This document shows positions 9,154 to 21,935 of a DNA stretch of 64,000 nucleotides, piece by piece. The DNA is from Odiellus spinosus (Eukaryota; Arthropoda; Arachnida; Opiliones; Phalangiidae): assembly GCA_963920705.1 (NCBI GenBank), contig OY987236.1, forward strand, positions 7,426,190 to 7,490,189, read 5' to 3'. The position numbers and the translations under genes are program-made. The notes below the pieces were generated by a model. The model saw only the letters and a list, made by a program, of their open reading frames with translations, was not told where the DNA came from and made no database searches. Position 1 is the stretch's first letter. The number at the start of each line of letters is the position of its first letter.

Positions 9154-12100
9154 GTAAGCCACCCCCTTTTCTTTTGTTTCGATCTTTATTAATTCATCGC
9201 GTCGTCATAAGTGTAAGGGTAATTACGTCACGACTGCGTTAATTATAGCCAATAGTTGGCGCGTTATGATTATTATAATGAACGAATAATATGAATAAAC
9301 TGATTTTTCAAAGCCCCATTTCGATAAATAATTGAAACTTTGTTAATATTGTGATCATAATTTTCCATTTAATTATAAATATTTAAAATATAAATTCTCT
9401 CAAATAATATTAAATTTATTTGTTCTAATATAGTTAAAGTTTTTAAATATTCTTAATTATTAATACTAATTAAAAAATTAATGGGTAGCAGAAATCTAAA
9501 AAATATTATTTGAATATCATAATTCTACGTAAGAGTAATTTCCCCAAGAAGACGATGGTAGGGGCCATTAATTAATTTCAATTTAAATATTTGAAAATGA
9601 AAAATCTTGGGTAATTTAGGGTGTTTATCCTCGCGTGACGAATAGTTAGATGATGCGATGTTTCGAGCCAGCTTTCCTCCCCTTATGCATCTTTAATAAG
9701 GGGATTTTAATTGATTTTTCCTTGGAAAAATATAAGCAGAATTTCTCTCTATATTCTAACGAAATAGTGATTTATAAATTTATAAACCATCCCCCTTTCT
9801 CTCGCCTCCTTCTTCTCAACTTTAACACAAAGTATGGTGGAGAATATTTTGAGGGCGAATTTTCTCGGCTCTTACGTAAAAATCAATTTTGTTTTCCCGT
9901 TTCCCCCTCTAGTACACTTATCCCCCCGTTTTTCGACACCTCAATTCCATAAAGCTGTAAATTTAAAAAGAAAATACGTTCTAACTAAAGAAAAACAAAC
10001 GAAAATGTTATCTAGTACGCAGCCTTTGTTTTAATTGATATTTTAAAAATTATTAGGTAATAATTTTTAATTTAATATCGATAGTTTTGGAATAAATTCT
10101 GTCAACACTTAATTTATATTTTTGACATTTCAATTTTAATCTTTCTTAAAAAGGCGTCAACCCAGAGATTAAAATTATAATTCATATAAAATGGTGACAG
10201 TATCACTTTAAAATTAAATATTTAATGGAAACTTTAAACAAGGCTCTTATAAAATTTAATGAATTTATTAATATACCGTCTGGAAATTTAAAATAGGCCA
10301 AAAAACTCTTAAATAGAGATGTCAAATTAATAATTTAGTATGAAAATTAAATTATAGTGTTTAATTAATATTATAGCGATATTTCATCAGAATTTAGGAT
10401 ATACTAATTACTCCCTTAATTTTATGGAAAAATCTAAGTTTGTGAATTTAAATTTTAATTATATGAAATTTTCAGAAATTAGTATTCAGGACTTGTATTG
10501 CAATCAATATATATTTTTTTAAAAAACCTATGCTATTATAAACCATGATGAAAAGATAGGAAACTTCGTATCTGTAGTTACTAGTTTTTGCAACTAAAGC
10601 AGGGATTTTATAAGGCCGACCCCTCTTGCCCCTTGAGATGGGGAAAACGCGTAATACATCCTGCCTATCTTTAATTTATCGCAATGAGAGATTTTAAAAC
10701 GAGTTATATTTTCATCGACCAATCAAAGTTCGTAGTTAATTGGCGCGCGCACTGCACTCATCCCAATTAATTAATTCGGTTCTTCTTCTGCTGCCTTGAA
10801 TAGTTTGTTTTTCAGTGTTAACTATAGTGTTTTATAAAAACCTATATTTTGAATATTTTAATTTGAGATGTTTTTTGTTATAGATATATTTAAAGGGAAT
10901 GTGAAATGAGTTGTAATTAAATATCATAATTATAGGCCTAACGTGTTATTAAAACCAGTGGGGTCATACCTATTAAATTAGCCCTTTAAAACAACCAGAC
11001 CATGGATTAAATACAATCGTTAATTCATGGGTAAAAATTTGTTTTGACCCAGAAAAGTTGGAGTTCAATTTTTAATTAGAATTATACGTTAATTCTGTTT
11101 GATTTAATATTCAACACGCACATACCTACTCCAGGGGTTTTTAAGCCTAATTATGAACTAAAATAATTTTATTCTGGATAATACCCTTACATTTAAGTCT
11201 CGTTTTAATTACAGGCCTAATTATATTATAAATACACTTGCTTGTCAAGTCTATCTTACTTAATTTAAATTTAATATTTCTAATCGTGAGATTTGCTACA
11301 TTAAAATAGGTCGTTGTTAAAAACTTAATTTAGTCAGTTTGAATTTAATTTCAAATTCAAATCAGTACGTCAAATATTTATTTGGAGTTATTAAGCCTAA
11401 TTAAGGGCTAAAATTAATTTAGTACGATTCTCAATTTAGTTAGGCCTAATAAGAAGTAATTTTAAACATACTTGCCTTGTTTAATTTATTTTAACTTATT
11501 AAAATTATTTCTACTCCTAAGTTTTGATAACATTTCAATTTCCCTTTAAGTATCAGTTAAGGTTTAAACAACCCTTTGTAATAATAATATATCTTATCTA
11601 ATTTCCTGGTAATCGTGTTGAGCAAATACTTTAACATTACGTCATATTCTAAAACTATACTGTTTTATATTCAAAATCAGCTTAAAAAACTTGGAAATTA
11701 ATTTTGGTTATCAAAATTACGCCCCACAGTTTGCGCAATCAGGAAATTATACCTCTTACTTGGAATTAAAAAATAGAAATATCGATTTTTGAATTTTTCT
11801 CTCCACTCTGCGTTGCTGACTGAAAAAGGGGTTTTATAATTTTATATTTTATGACTCAATCTTCCCACTCTTTATGTAACGAATTTTATTTAACCGGATA
11901 TTAACACTAATTAAACTAATTAAAATAAAGTTAAAAGACGTGGCCATGTACCTAAAAGGTTTTAGGTACGTTTTCATCATTTTTTATAGTGAATAAACTG
12001 TTCATTCCCAGTAGCCTAGTATAAATCTTTGGCTGATACAATAAGCTCAATAAATTGTAGTATTTATTTAGGCTTCAATATCAAAACTTTCATAAATATG

Positions 12101-12850
12101 GATATCCCTAGATATCAGATTTTATCGTGTTTAAAATTTAGTTATTCTGCCCTAAAAAAACTATTTTAAACAAGGAGTTTTTTGGAAATAAAACTTCATT
12201 AGCTTAAAATTTTCGGTTAAAAATTTAGGCCAAGAATTTTTTTTTCCATTGTATTTTATTTTTTCTACACAATCTAGATTTTAAAATTTATATTTTGGAT
12301 ATTGCTGAAACATTAACTCTAATTTTTAAACGTTTTAATATTCATTTTATATTTCAAATCCTAATTTATTTAAATTTTATTATGCGCATACGTAATTAAT
12401 TTTTTTTTTCTTTACATTTTTTTTCCCGGTTTCTATTCCGAACATAAATGATATCCTCCCAGATTTGATTTTATTTAGTTTCAGTATAGGAGGTCAGACC
12501 CATTTTGCTTGGTGCGGGGGGGTTTATTTTATCTTTCTCGATTGTAAATTTTTTGTATTTTATATTCTGTGAGCTTTCAAATATTATTAGGCCTCGCGCT
12601 AGAATATAAATTCCCTCTTCTCTTCACCCCAGCAGCTGAGAGTCGCTGACGTCACGCTATTCAAAGGAATAGTGAAACTAAATAGTTTTTTTTTTTGGGC
12701 CCTAAATAATTGTTAAGCCTAATTGGGCAATTATATATGAATATTAATTGATAAGTCTATGTGCATATTTTTTATATGCATGTATAATTGCTAATAATAA
12801 TTTTGCTATTATATATATAAGATTGCTAATAACAATTTTAATTATGTATA

Positions 12851-13110
12851 ATTGTTAAGCCTAATTTGATTAGTTTTTCAAATATAATTGTTAAGCCTAA
12901 TTAGATTTTTTCATAATTGTTAAGCCTAATTTGATTATTTTTTCATAATTGTTAAGCCTAATTTGATTATTTTTTCATAATTGTTAAGCCTAATTTGATT
13001 ATTTTTTCATAATTGTTAAGCCTAATTTGATTATTTTTTCATAATTGTTAAGCCTAATTTGATTATTTTTTCATAATTGTTAAGCCTAATTTTATTATTT
13101 TTCATATATA
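12851..13110 (+). repeat. 32-bp minisatellite (TTGTTAAGCCTAATTTGATT)
   Basis: About eight tandem copies of a 32-bp unit made of the 20 bases in the title plus a T-rich tail. The best-preserved copies are at 12900-13090. It continues into rearranged and inverted units to about 13235. Confidence 0.92.
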
Positions 13111-13158
13111 ATTGTTAAGTCTTTCATATCATATGAAAAATAATTAAATTAGGGATTG

Positions 13159-13228
13159 TATATGAAAAAATAATCAAATTAGGCTTAACAATTAAATTGT
13201 TAAGCCTAATTCGATTACTTTTTCATAT
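13159..13228. repeat. Near-perfect palindrome of inverted minisatellite units
   Basis: 35-base arms meet near 13193 with about three mismatches. The left arm is a reversed unit (AGGCTTAACAATT) and the right arm a forward unit (AATTGTTAAGCCT), so the array has inverted on itself. Confidence 0.85.
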
Positions 13229-14309
13229 ATAATTGCTAATTTATCGATAATTAAAAGTCCCTTGATTTGAAAGTATAGAAGAATTATGAACATTTGTTAA
13301 GCCTAATTGGGAATATGTACTAAACCTTATTCGAGAGAAACAATAAGCCTTTTTTTGAAATTATTTAACAGAGATTATCTAAGCCTAATATTAAAACCTC
13401 GTTATATTTTATCGCATTTTATGGAAATTTTCTACGTTTAATTCAAAGATGTTTTAAGCCTAATCATGGCTTAACTTGATTTTAAATTCTTACATTCGCT
13501 ATCCCTTTAAAACAATTTTTTAAGTAATGAATTTCTCTCTTTTTATTTTTGTTGAAATGGGTCACATGATATTCTAAAATATTTTTTTCGAAAACCCAGC
13601 GACGTTTTCTCGATGGAGGTTTTTACGTAATTATATCTCTATAGTCAGATTAGAGTTGGCAACACGTACAAATATAAACTATAGCATTTATTCGACCAAA
13701 ATTAAGCGTAGAAAAGATACAAGGGGCTTGGATTTAGTGGTGAATACACAATCTCTTTCCAACTATACTCCTGTTCATGAGAACTACTTTTATTTCTAAT
13801 TAGATTTAACGTTACGTAATAAACCGCCTTAGCTTCCGTTAGTACACGAACTTAACTTGAAATTAAGAATTATTTTTAGAATTCAGAGATCTTTGAGACT
13901 ACAAAAAAGCTCAAAATTTATTTTAGCAAAAATTCCTCTTCAATTGTTTTTATATTTTAGAAATTGTTAAATTTATTTAAAATATGCGTAGAGACTTACA
14001 TTAATTTTCTTATTTCATTTTTAACAAGTTTTTTATTTATTATTTCGAGGACTAGGCAATTTTTTATTTTATCTTTATTTAGGTTGGAATTTTTGGAACG
14101 ATAAGACATGTGATGTTGAAATTCGTTTTTTTAACGTCCCCGTACTGTCTTTCTAACAAAAATATTCTTTAAGGGAACTTAAATTTATTGTTTAAATTGT
14201 TTTTTTATTTATTTTTTCGTCTTTTTTGAAGGCTTAATATTTTAATTAAATATTTGAAGCCACACAAGCTATAGATTAATTCTCTAATTATAAAATTAAG
14301 TTAATCCCG

Positions 14310-15110
14310 AATTATGTAATTAATGCTCGAATTATTTAATTTAATTAGTTCTCGAATTATTTAATTTAATTAGTTCTCGAATTATTGAATTTAATTAGTT
14401 CTCGAATTATTGAATTTAATTAGTTCTCGAATTATTGAATTTAATTAGTTCTCGAATTATTGAATTTAATTAGTTCTCGAATTATTGAATTTAATTAGTT
14501 CTCGAATTATTGAATTTAATTAGTTCTCGAATTATTGAATTTAATTAGTTCTCGAATTTTTGAATTTAATTAGTTCTCGAATTTTTGAATTTAATTAGTT
14601 CTCGAATTTTTGAATTTAATTAGTTCTCGAATTTTTGAATTTAATTAGTTCTCGAATTTTTGAATTTAATTAGTTCTCGAATTTTTGAATTTAATTAGTT
14701 CTCGAATTATTGAATTTAATTAGTTCTCGAATTATTGAATTTAATTAGTTCTCGAATTATTGAATTTAATTAGTTCTCGAATTATTGAATTTAATTAGTT
14801 CTCGAATTATTGAATTTAATTAGTTCTCGAATTATTGAATTTAATTAGTTCTCGAATTATTGAATTGAATTAGATCTCGAATTATTGAGTTGAATTAATT
14901 CTCGAATTTTTGAGTTGAATTAATTCTCGAATTATTGAATTAAATTAATATTCGAATTTTTGAATTGAATTAAATTCTCGAATTATCTAATATAATTAAA
15001 TTAATTCTCGAATTATCTAATATAATTAAATTAATTCTCGAATTATCTAATGTAATTAAATTAATTCTTGAATTATCTAATATAATTAAATTAATTATCT
15101 AATTGAATTA
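14310..15110 (+). repeat. 25-bp minisatellite (CTCGAATTATTGAATTTAAT)
   Basis: Roughly 26 tandem 25-bp copies, nearly identical in the centre, with a sub-block carrying TTTT instead of TTAT at about 14555-14700. The distal end (14979-15100) changes to a 30-bp variant unit with CTAATATAATTAAATT. Confidence 0.95.
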
Positions 15111-15894
15111 ATTTCTCGAATTATCGAAATATATTAATCATCGAATTCAATTTTTGCTTTACGTCATTATTAAAACCGAATTGAAATTTCAATGACCTCG
15201 TTTATATTTTCAATCAAGCTTAATTTTATTCCATACCCTTTATAAAGTAAACTTATCTCGGCATTTTCTTGGGAGGAAAAAAAGACAAGCATTTATCAGC
15301 GTCAACAAAATTATGATAATAACGTCAATAAATTATTTGACGAAAAAAGCCCTGTACGATATTTAAGTTAGTCCAAAATATATGATAAGAAAGAATTGAA
15401 CCTAGCTCATATGACTTAATTTCGTTCCAATCTAAAATCTAGGAGAAACTACTTTATTTATGATGTATATTATGTTGTATTACTCCGTCACTGGTTTAAC
15501 TAGTTTCCAATCGAATTTTTATTTCGATTATAGGCTTCCTTATGTTTAAATGAAATAAAATATGAAGTGTCATCTAATAATCTATATCCCAATTTTATCT
15601 TATCGAATATAAAAAGATTTTTAGAATAGTCCTTAGTTATTATTACTGATAATTAAAATAAAATAATAATTATATTGATTACATACGTTGCTAAAAAAAT
15701 ATTTAAGGCCTTGTACCACTTTAGTGCATATGTTATTATTTTAGGTCCGAAAATTTGTAGAATTTTCGTTAAACATTAAAATTTAAATAGATACGTACCA
15801 ACTAACTGGAAAAAAATAACAACTTATTATTAACACAGTTTTAAACCATCTTAATAATAAAATTAAATTATTACAATTTTTTAATAAAGAGAAA

Positions 15895-16040
15895 TTATAC
15901 CAAAAATATTAAAAAAAATAATAATAAAAATATTAAAAAAATAATAATAAAAATTTTAAAAAAATAATAATAAAAATATTAAAAATAATAATAAAAATTA
16001 TTAAAAATAATAATAAAAATATTAAAAAAATAATAATAAA
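15895..16040 (+). repeat. AAT-rich short tandem repeat
   Basis: Irregular copies of AATAATAATAAAAATATTAA, about 20 bp each, leading directly into the next array. Confidence 0.85.
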
Positions 16041-16880
16041 AATAAATTTTTTAATAAAAATATTAACAAATTTTTTAAGAAAAATATTAACAAATTTTTA
16101 AGAAAAATATTAACAAATTTTTTAATAAAAATATTAACAAATTTTTTAATAAAAATATTAACAATTTTTTTAATAAAAATAACAAATTTTTTAATAAAAA
16201 TAACAAATTTTTTAATAAAAATATTAACAAATTTTTTAATAAAAATATTAACAAATTTTTTAATAAAAATATTAACAAATTTTTTAATAAAAATATTAAC
16301 AAATTTTTTAATAAAAATATTAACAAATTTTTTAATAAAAATATTAACAAATTTTTTAATAAAAATATTAACAAATTTTTTAATAAAAATATTAACAAAT
16401 TTTTTAATAAAAATATTAACAAATTTTTTAATAAAAATATTAACAAATTTTTTAATAAAAATATTAACAAATTTTTTAATAAAAATATTAACAAATTTTT
16501 TAATAAAAATATTAACAAATTTTTTAATAAAAATATTAACAAATTTTTTAATAAAAATATTAACAAATTTTTTAATAAAAATATTAACAAATTTTTTAAT
16601 AAAAATATTAACAAATTTTTTAATAAAAATATTAACAAATTTTTTAATAAAAAATATTAACAAATTTTTTAATAAAAATATTAACAAATTTTTAAAAGAA
16701 ATATTAACAAATTTTTAAAAGAAATATTAACAAATTTTTTAATAAAATAATTAACAAATTTTTTAATAAAATAATTAACAATATTTTTAATAAAAATATT
16801 AACAAAATTGTTTAATCAAAATGTTAAGAAATTTTTTAATAAAAAATTAACAAATTTTTTATTAAAATATTAACAATTTT
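16041..16880 (+). repeat. 24-bp minisatellite (AACAAATTTTTTAATAAAAA)
   Basis: About 34 tandem copies of a 24-bp unit, almost perfect between 16200 and 16680. Because 24 is a multiple of three, two long reading frames appear on the minus strand coding an eight-residue repeat. They are artefacts of the repeat, not genes. Confidence 0.95.
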
Positions 16881-17861
16881 TTTTTGGGTCCTTTACATCT
16901 CAAATAACAATTTTGATTTTTAAAAATTCATTGTGTGATTTGAAGTATGTGTGCTCGAAACTTGGGAAAGACTCCCCAAAAGCTAGTTTGATTTTTAAAT
17001 CATGAATAATTTGTCTAAATAATAAATTAAAATAAAATATCAATTTAAGTTACTTTCGAAAATTTGGGAGTTCTTGGACTGTTTTTGAAGTCGAGTTATA
17101 AATGAATCTCAAGCAATATAATTTTAATTTTACTTGCCCTTGAATGAAAAACGTTTGAAAATTTTCCTCTTTTATAAAATATGAGAAAGGAATGAAAAAT
17201 AATGTTTTTCAATTTTATTTTTTGTTTTGAACAATACTTAATAGTTTTAGCGATAGATATTAAGGCTATGCCCTCAATATTACTTGACGGAGATTTTAAA
17301 ATTCTGATAAAAGTGCTAACTACACTAGCTACCTCCCCCTTCTTTATTGTTTGCTAAGCCTAAATTACAATTGTTTCATTTTTGTCGTCTTTTTTTTTTT
17401 TTGTTTGGAAAAATGACGGTAATTTTTGTAAAGCGGGAGTACGTCATGCTGGAAGGGGAGGGCTGGAATTAGACTAAATTGTATGACGCAAGTTAAAAGG
17501 ATGGTGCAACGAGAAATTAGTCAATTAGTCGTTTTGATTTAGGAAGTAACCCTGAATTAAATAGACTTAAATGGTTCGTGGAATACATTTTAAAATTAGG
17601 ATTAATGAATTCGTGAAAATAAAACAATTAGTTTGAATATTATCTAATATGAAATTCGACTAAAATTAGGTTTATTTATTTCGTAGAATTTGAATTTATG
17701 ATAAATGTTAATGTTTGATTAACTAGTTTTAATTGCAACAAACAAAAAAATTAAAAATCTTAATTATTTGTGATTAAGGCATAATTTCAAGAGTGATTTT
17801 AACTATCATATTTTGACCTTCTAAATTTTATTTTTTATATTATTCAAATATTAACTTATAC

Positions 17862-18195
17862 TATTTTATTTTAATGAAATAGTTAACGTATATTATTTTA
17901 TTTTAATGAAATAGTTAACGTATATTATTTTATTTTAATCAAATATTTAACGTATATTATTTTATTTTAATCAAATATTTAACGTATATTATTTTACTTT
18001 AATCAAATATTTAACGTATATTATTATATTTTAATCAAATATTTAACGTATATTATTTTATTTTAATCAAATATTTAACGTATATTATTTTACTTTAATC
18101 AAATATTTAACGTATATTATTTTATTTTAATCAAATATTTAACGTATATTATTTTATTTTAATCGGATATTTAACGTATATTATTTTATTTTAAT
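17862..18195 (+). repeat. 32-bp minisatellite (AACGTATATTATTTTATTTT)
   Basis: Ten copies of a 32-bp unit. Early copies end AATGAAATAGTT, later ones AATCAAATATTT, with single-base variants between them. Confidence 0.93.
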
Positions 18196-19066
18196 TTACT
18201 GCGTTAGCGATTTTTCATTATGAATAGTGAATTCTTCCTTTATTATCAATTTTTTAGTTTTCGTTTCCGGTGACGTAATATCCGGTTTAAAATATTTCGA
18301 ATCTTATTAGAAAAATGTTTAGTTTTGCTTTTTAATTTAAGATGAAATACATATTAGATGGGGAGGTTTTTTTTTTTTTTATGGGTAAATGTTTAAATAA
18401 TATTGCTCTGTACTTTTGGATACTTAATTTATTTTTTATTAAAACTTAAAACCGGTTTAGGCCGATTTGGTATGAGCTGAGTTGTAACTAAAGTTCAGAT
18501 CAGATTTAGTTTTGAGTACTCGTAAGGCCTTCTCTATACTTAAATTAACTTAGAGATAAGGTAAGGGTTTAGTTTTGTACTCGGTGATAAGTAAAATTGA
18601 TTCTTATTATATTATTATTTTTCTAGTGATCGTAGAAATCGTTGTGGTATAACCATGTTTAAAAGTTTTTCAAATTAGTCCGACCTTGGGGCAAATATTT
18701 CAATTTATTTTTTTTAATTTTATAATATGAGTTTAAGTTACCGCTAAAAATCCATTTACAGGTTTAATATAACTTAATTAAAAATTTAATGACGTATTAG
18801 GAATAAATTTATTTAGATGATTGGAAAATATGAAATATATTTGGAAACAAATCATTAACTAAAACTTAAATATAACTAAACTTTTTTTTTCTTCGATTGC
18901 GTTGAATTTCGAAATAAAAAACTAAAAGTTAGTATGAATCCAAAATTTTAAGAATTATCATTTTTATTTTGGGAAATAGATTTTAGTTTAGATTTAAAAT
19001 TGAATTTATTTTATTTGGATTAAAGGGAAACTTCGAGCTAAAAATGGAATAACTTTTGAATTTGTT

Positions 19067-19285
19067 TGGTAAAGTTTGAAAAATAGTAAATATAAATTCT
19101 GGCCAATCATATTTCAGCCTTCAACAGTGTTTAATGTCCTAACATTAAAAGAATAGGTCGACCTTTGGGTCTCAATTGCCGACCTATTATTTTAATATTA
19201 GGACATTTCAAGCGCTGTTAAAGGCTTAATTAATATAATTGGCTCGAAATTATTTTTACTATTTTTCAAACTTTACCAAACTTAA
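19067..19285. mobile_element. Fold-back element, about 219 bp
   Basis: The left end TTTGGTAAAGTTTGAAAAAT is the reverse complement of the right end. Pairing continues inward (AATGTCCTAACATTA with TAATATTAGGACATT, and AATAGGTCG with CGACCTATT) to a 19-base centre. TTAAAGGGAAAC lies just outside the left arm, linking it to the TTAAAGGG family. Confidence 0.8.
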
Positions 19286-19596
19286 GAAATTAATCTAAAA
19301 ACACCAAAAACGTGTCTAAAAATTACAAAAACAATTCTCCAATATGTTCTTTGGCATTGGTTTAGAACCTTAGATGTAGGTGTAGGGCTATTTTATAATT
19401 AAATTGCTTAAATCGTGTCTGAAAGAGTCACCTTTGAAATAAATTTTTACTGTCGCGGTAATATTTTATAAATTGCATATATTGAATCTTTTTTTAACGA
19501 AATTTCCGAAAATACTAGTCAAATTCAATTAGTAACTCATGAAAAATCCTTGAGAGGCTCTTATCTTTAAGAAATGAAATAATTAAAATAAAATCC

Positions 19597-19984
19597 TTTA
19601 AAGGGAAAATGTAACCTAACAACAAGTGATTTATTATCGATTCCTTATTGTTTAAATAGGCCTAATCCACTAGTGAGAAAATTTACGAATAAATATTAAA
19701 CTAGAAATAAATTTCTAACTTACCCATAAAATAGGCTTAGCTGGATTCGTGGATTTCCTCGCGTACAAGGGCTAGCGACCAATCGAATGTAATTGGAAGT
19801 CTCGTGGAGATCTCTGGCCTTTGTTCATTGGTCGCTAGCCCTTCTCCAATTTCTCCATGAATCCAGCTAAGACTATTTTCCGGGTAAGTTTTAATTTTAT
19901 TTCTAGTTTAATATTTCTTTGTAATTTTTTAACTGGTGGATTAGCCATATTAAGGAATCGATTTGGTTGCATTTTCCCTTTAAT
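19597..19984. mobile_element. Fold-back element with TTAAAGGGAAAATG ends
   Basis: The 388-bp element starts TTTAAAGGGAAAATGTAACC and ends GGTTGCATTTTCCCTTTAA. Both arms share ATCGATTCCTTA, AATATTAAACTAGAAATAAA, CTTAGCTGGATTC and AAGGGCTAGCGACCAAT in inverted order. Non-coding; structurally a long-TIR MITE. Confidence 0.88.
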
Positions 19985-20938
19985 ATCTTAAAAACCAGGT
20001 GATATCATACGATATAACTTTCATTTCCTTATGGTAAATATAAAACAACCTTTTAAAAAGTAATTATTTTTCCCGCTAATTACTTTCATATTTAATTACA
20101 ATCTCTTAAAAGTACCCGGTAGCTAAAATATTTTTATTTATTATTTATAAATTTAAAAACCCAAGAGGAAAGACAAAGGATTAAGAAAAACTGCGTGTTT
20201 GCCATCTGTTTACTGCAACATATTTTGTTTGGTAACTCGTAACAAAGCTAGGTTTAAATTTATTCTATTATTTGTTTCGTTAAAGATAGGTAGTTACGTA
20301 GCTTCGTACGTGCTGCAAACTCCAATCTATTCTGAACAAAAAAGCTAGAGAAAAACTCTTCCTATTGTATTTTAATAAAACCTTGATAAAACAGGCGAAC
20401 AAGAGTCTTATCTCAACCCGAGGTTTCAATGTATATAAACCAATTTTATCTATGTCTGAAACATTATTATATTGAATATAATGACTTTAAACGCGCTGTA
20501 TTATTCGATTGACCATAGAAAAACATATATTCTAGTCGTAAAATTCAATACGTAAGTAACTTAGGTTTACTCTTATCTCTTTTATCGAGATATATTGGAG
20601 ATAAAGGACACCTTAGTATCGTACGCGCTCAAATATCAGATTGATACGAACACAATAGTTCGTCTCATCCGTAGATTTCAACGAGTTTATCATGAAATTT
20701 ATCTTTAATTATACAACTTTATCGTAAAGATTAAATAGCGAGATGAAAGCTTTTACTTTACAGCAATCATTTATTGAAAATTAGAATAGTCCATACCGAT
20801 CTTAGAATTCAACGCGCGTGAAACTAATCCATTATTTTCATTCAATATAATTGTAAAGAAAACGAAAATAAAATCAATTTACTACAGTGAAATCTCGTAC
20901 TGAGACAAAGCGAGGATACATTATCTATTGAATAGAGT

Positions 20939-21461
20939 TAAAGGGAAAATGAAATTAAAAAAACTCGATTTTTTTTTGTTACCTTTTATGAACTTTAAAT
21001 ACGAAATCAATCATTGCGCATGCTCTGAAAATATGTAATATATAGATTCTAGACTCTAATATTGAAGAAAGACTTGGACCCATTGGCTTGAACTCTATTA
21101 ATTTCAAACCCGTTAGGCCTGAAAATGGGTATTATTAAAATAAACCAAAATTTAAATTGTTTTTCAAATTTTGTTAAATTTGGTCGAATTATTTTGAAAA
21201 TCTCTAATTATGATCATTAGATTTTTCTCATTTGGTTATTTCAAATCGCCAGGAATCGATTTAAGCCAAATTAAGCGTCATGTTTTCACGCATTATCTTT
21301 ATAAATCGATTTATTGTAGCTTCATCTATCGGTTGTTGAAACCGAATCTGTATGAAACTGGTTCCCGAAGCAGTTTCGAGAAATCGAATCAAATCAATTC
21401 GAGAAAAGTTTGATAATCGATATCAAAATATATTTTTATTTCTTTTCCTTTTCCCTTTAAG
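20939..21461. mobile_element. Possible TTAAAGGG-bounded element
   Basis: TTAAAGGGAAAATGAAATT at the left and its partner TTTCCTTTTCCCTTTAA at the right are inverted. The interior holds a truncated copy of the GCGTTCATACTA family. Only the ends match, so this may be chance pairing of two elements. Confidence 0.4.
21218..21412 (-). mobile_element. Truncated copy of GCGTTCATACTA MITE family
   Basis: Shares AATCGATTTATTGTAGCTTC, CTGGTTCCCGAAGCAGTTTC and GAATCAAATCAATTCGAGAA with the copies at 51734, 52824 and 57134. It lacks the GCGTTCATACTA end. Confidence 0.85.
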
Positions 21462-21935
21462 AATACTAGGGGAAGACAATTTTAGGGGATCGTCTATAAA
21501 GGGGGGGATTAAAGATGGGGGTCTTGAGATAAATCGGGGCTCACTATTGATTTCGTATTGAAATGGCGTCATCCCCCCTCCTTCTCACATGCTCTCTTTC
21601 TTCCCTTTCTTGTATCATTGCCCCCTGTTAATCCTCCCTCTCCCCCTCCCCCCACTCCTTTTGGTTCAAACTCCAATACCAACCTTTGCGCGCTCACTCT
21701 AATAAGGTCACAAAGACTAGAGATTAAATACATAAGAAAAAACTCTCAATGTTTTCTTCCAAAAAAAATTTGTTTTTCAAATTTATTTCGTAAAATAATA
21801 AAATCATAACGTGGTTTTTTTATATTTATTTTTCTAATGTATGTGTTTAATATATTGGAATATATGCTAGTATATTTTATGATTAAAGGGAGATTGAAAT
21901 GAAATGAGTAAATTTTTCGCTTATGAGAAATATCC

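Noticed and set aside
12851..13110. TTAGGC words as a nematode-type telomeric repeat
   Set aside because: TTAGGC occurs only once per 32-bp unit, never as a perfect hexamer array, so it is not telomeric.
14310..15110. Direct repeats as a CRISPR-like array
   Set aside because: The 25-bp units are contiguous with no unique spacers, in a eukaryotic intron.
16022..16687. Two long minus-strand reading frames of 221 and 183 codons
   Set aside because: They lie wholly in the 24-bp minisatellite and encode only an eight-residue repeat; no coding-type composition.
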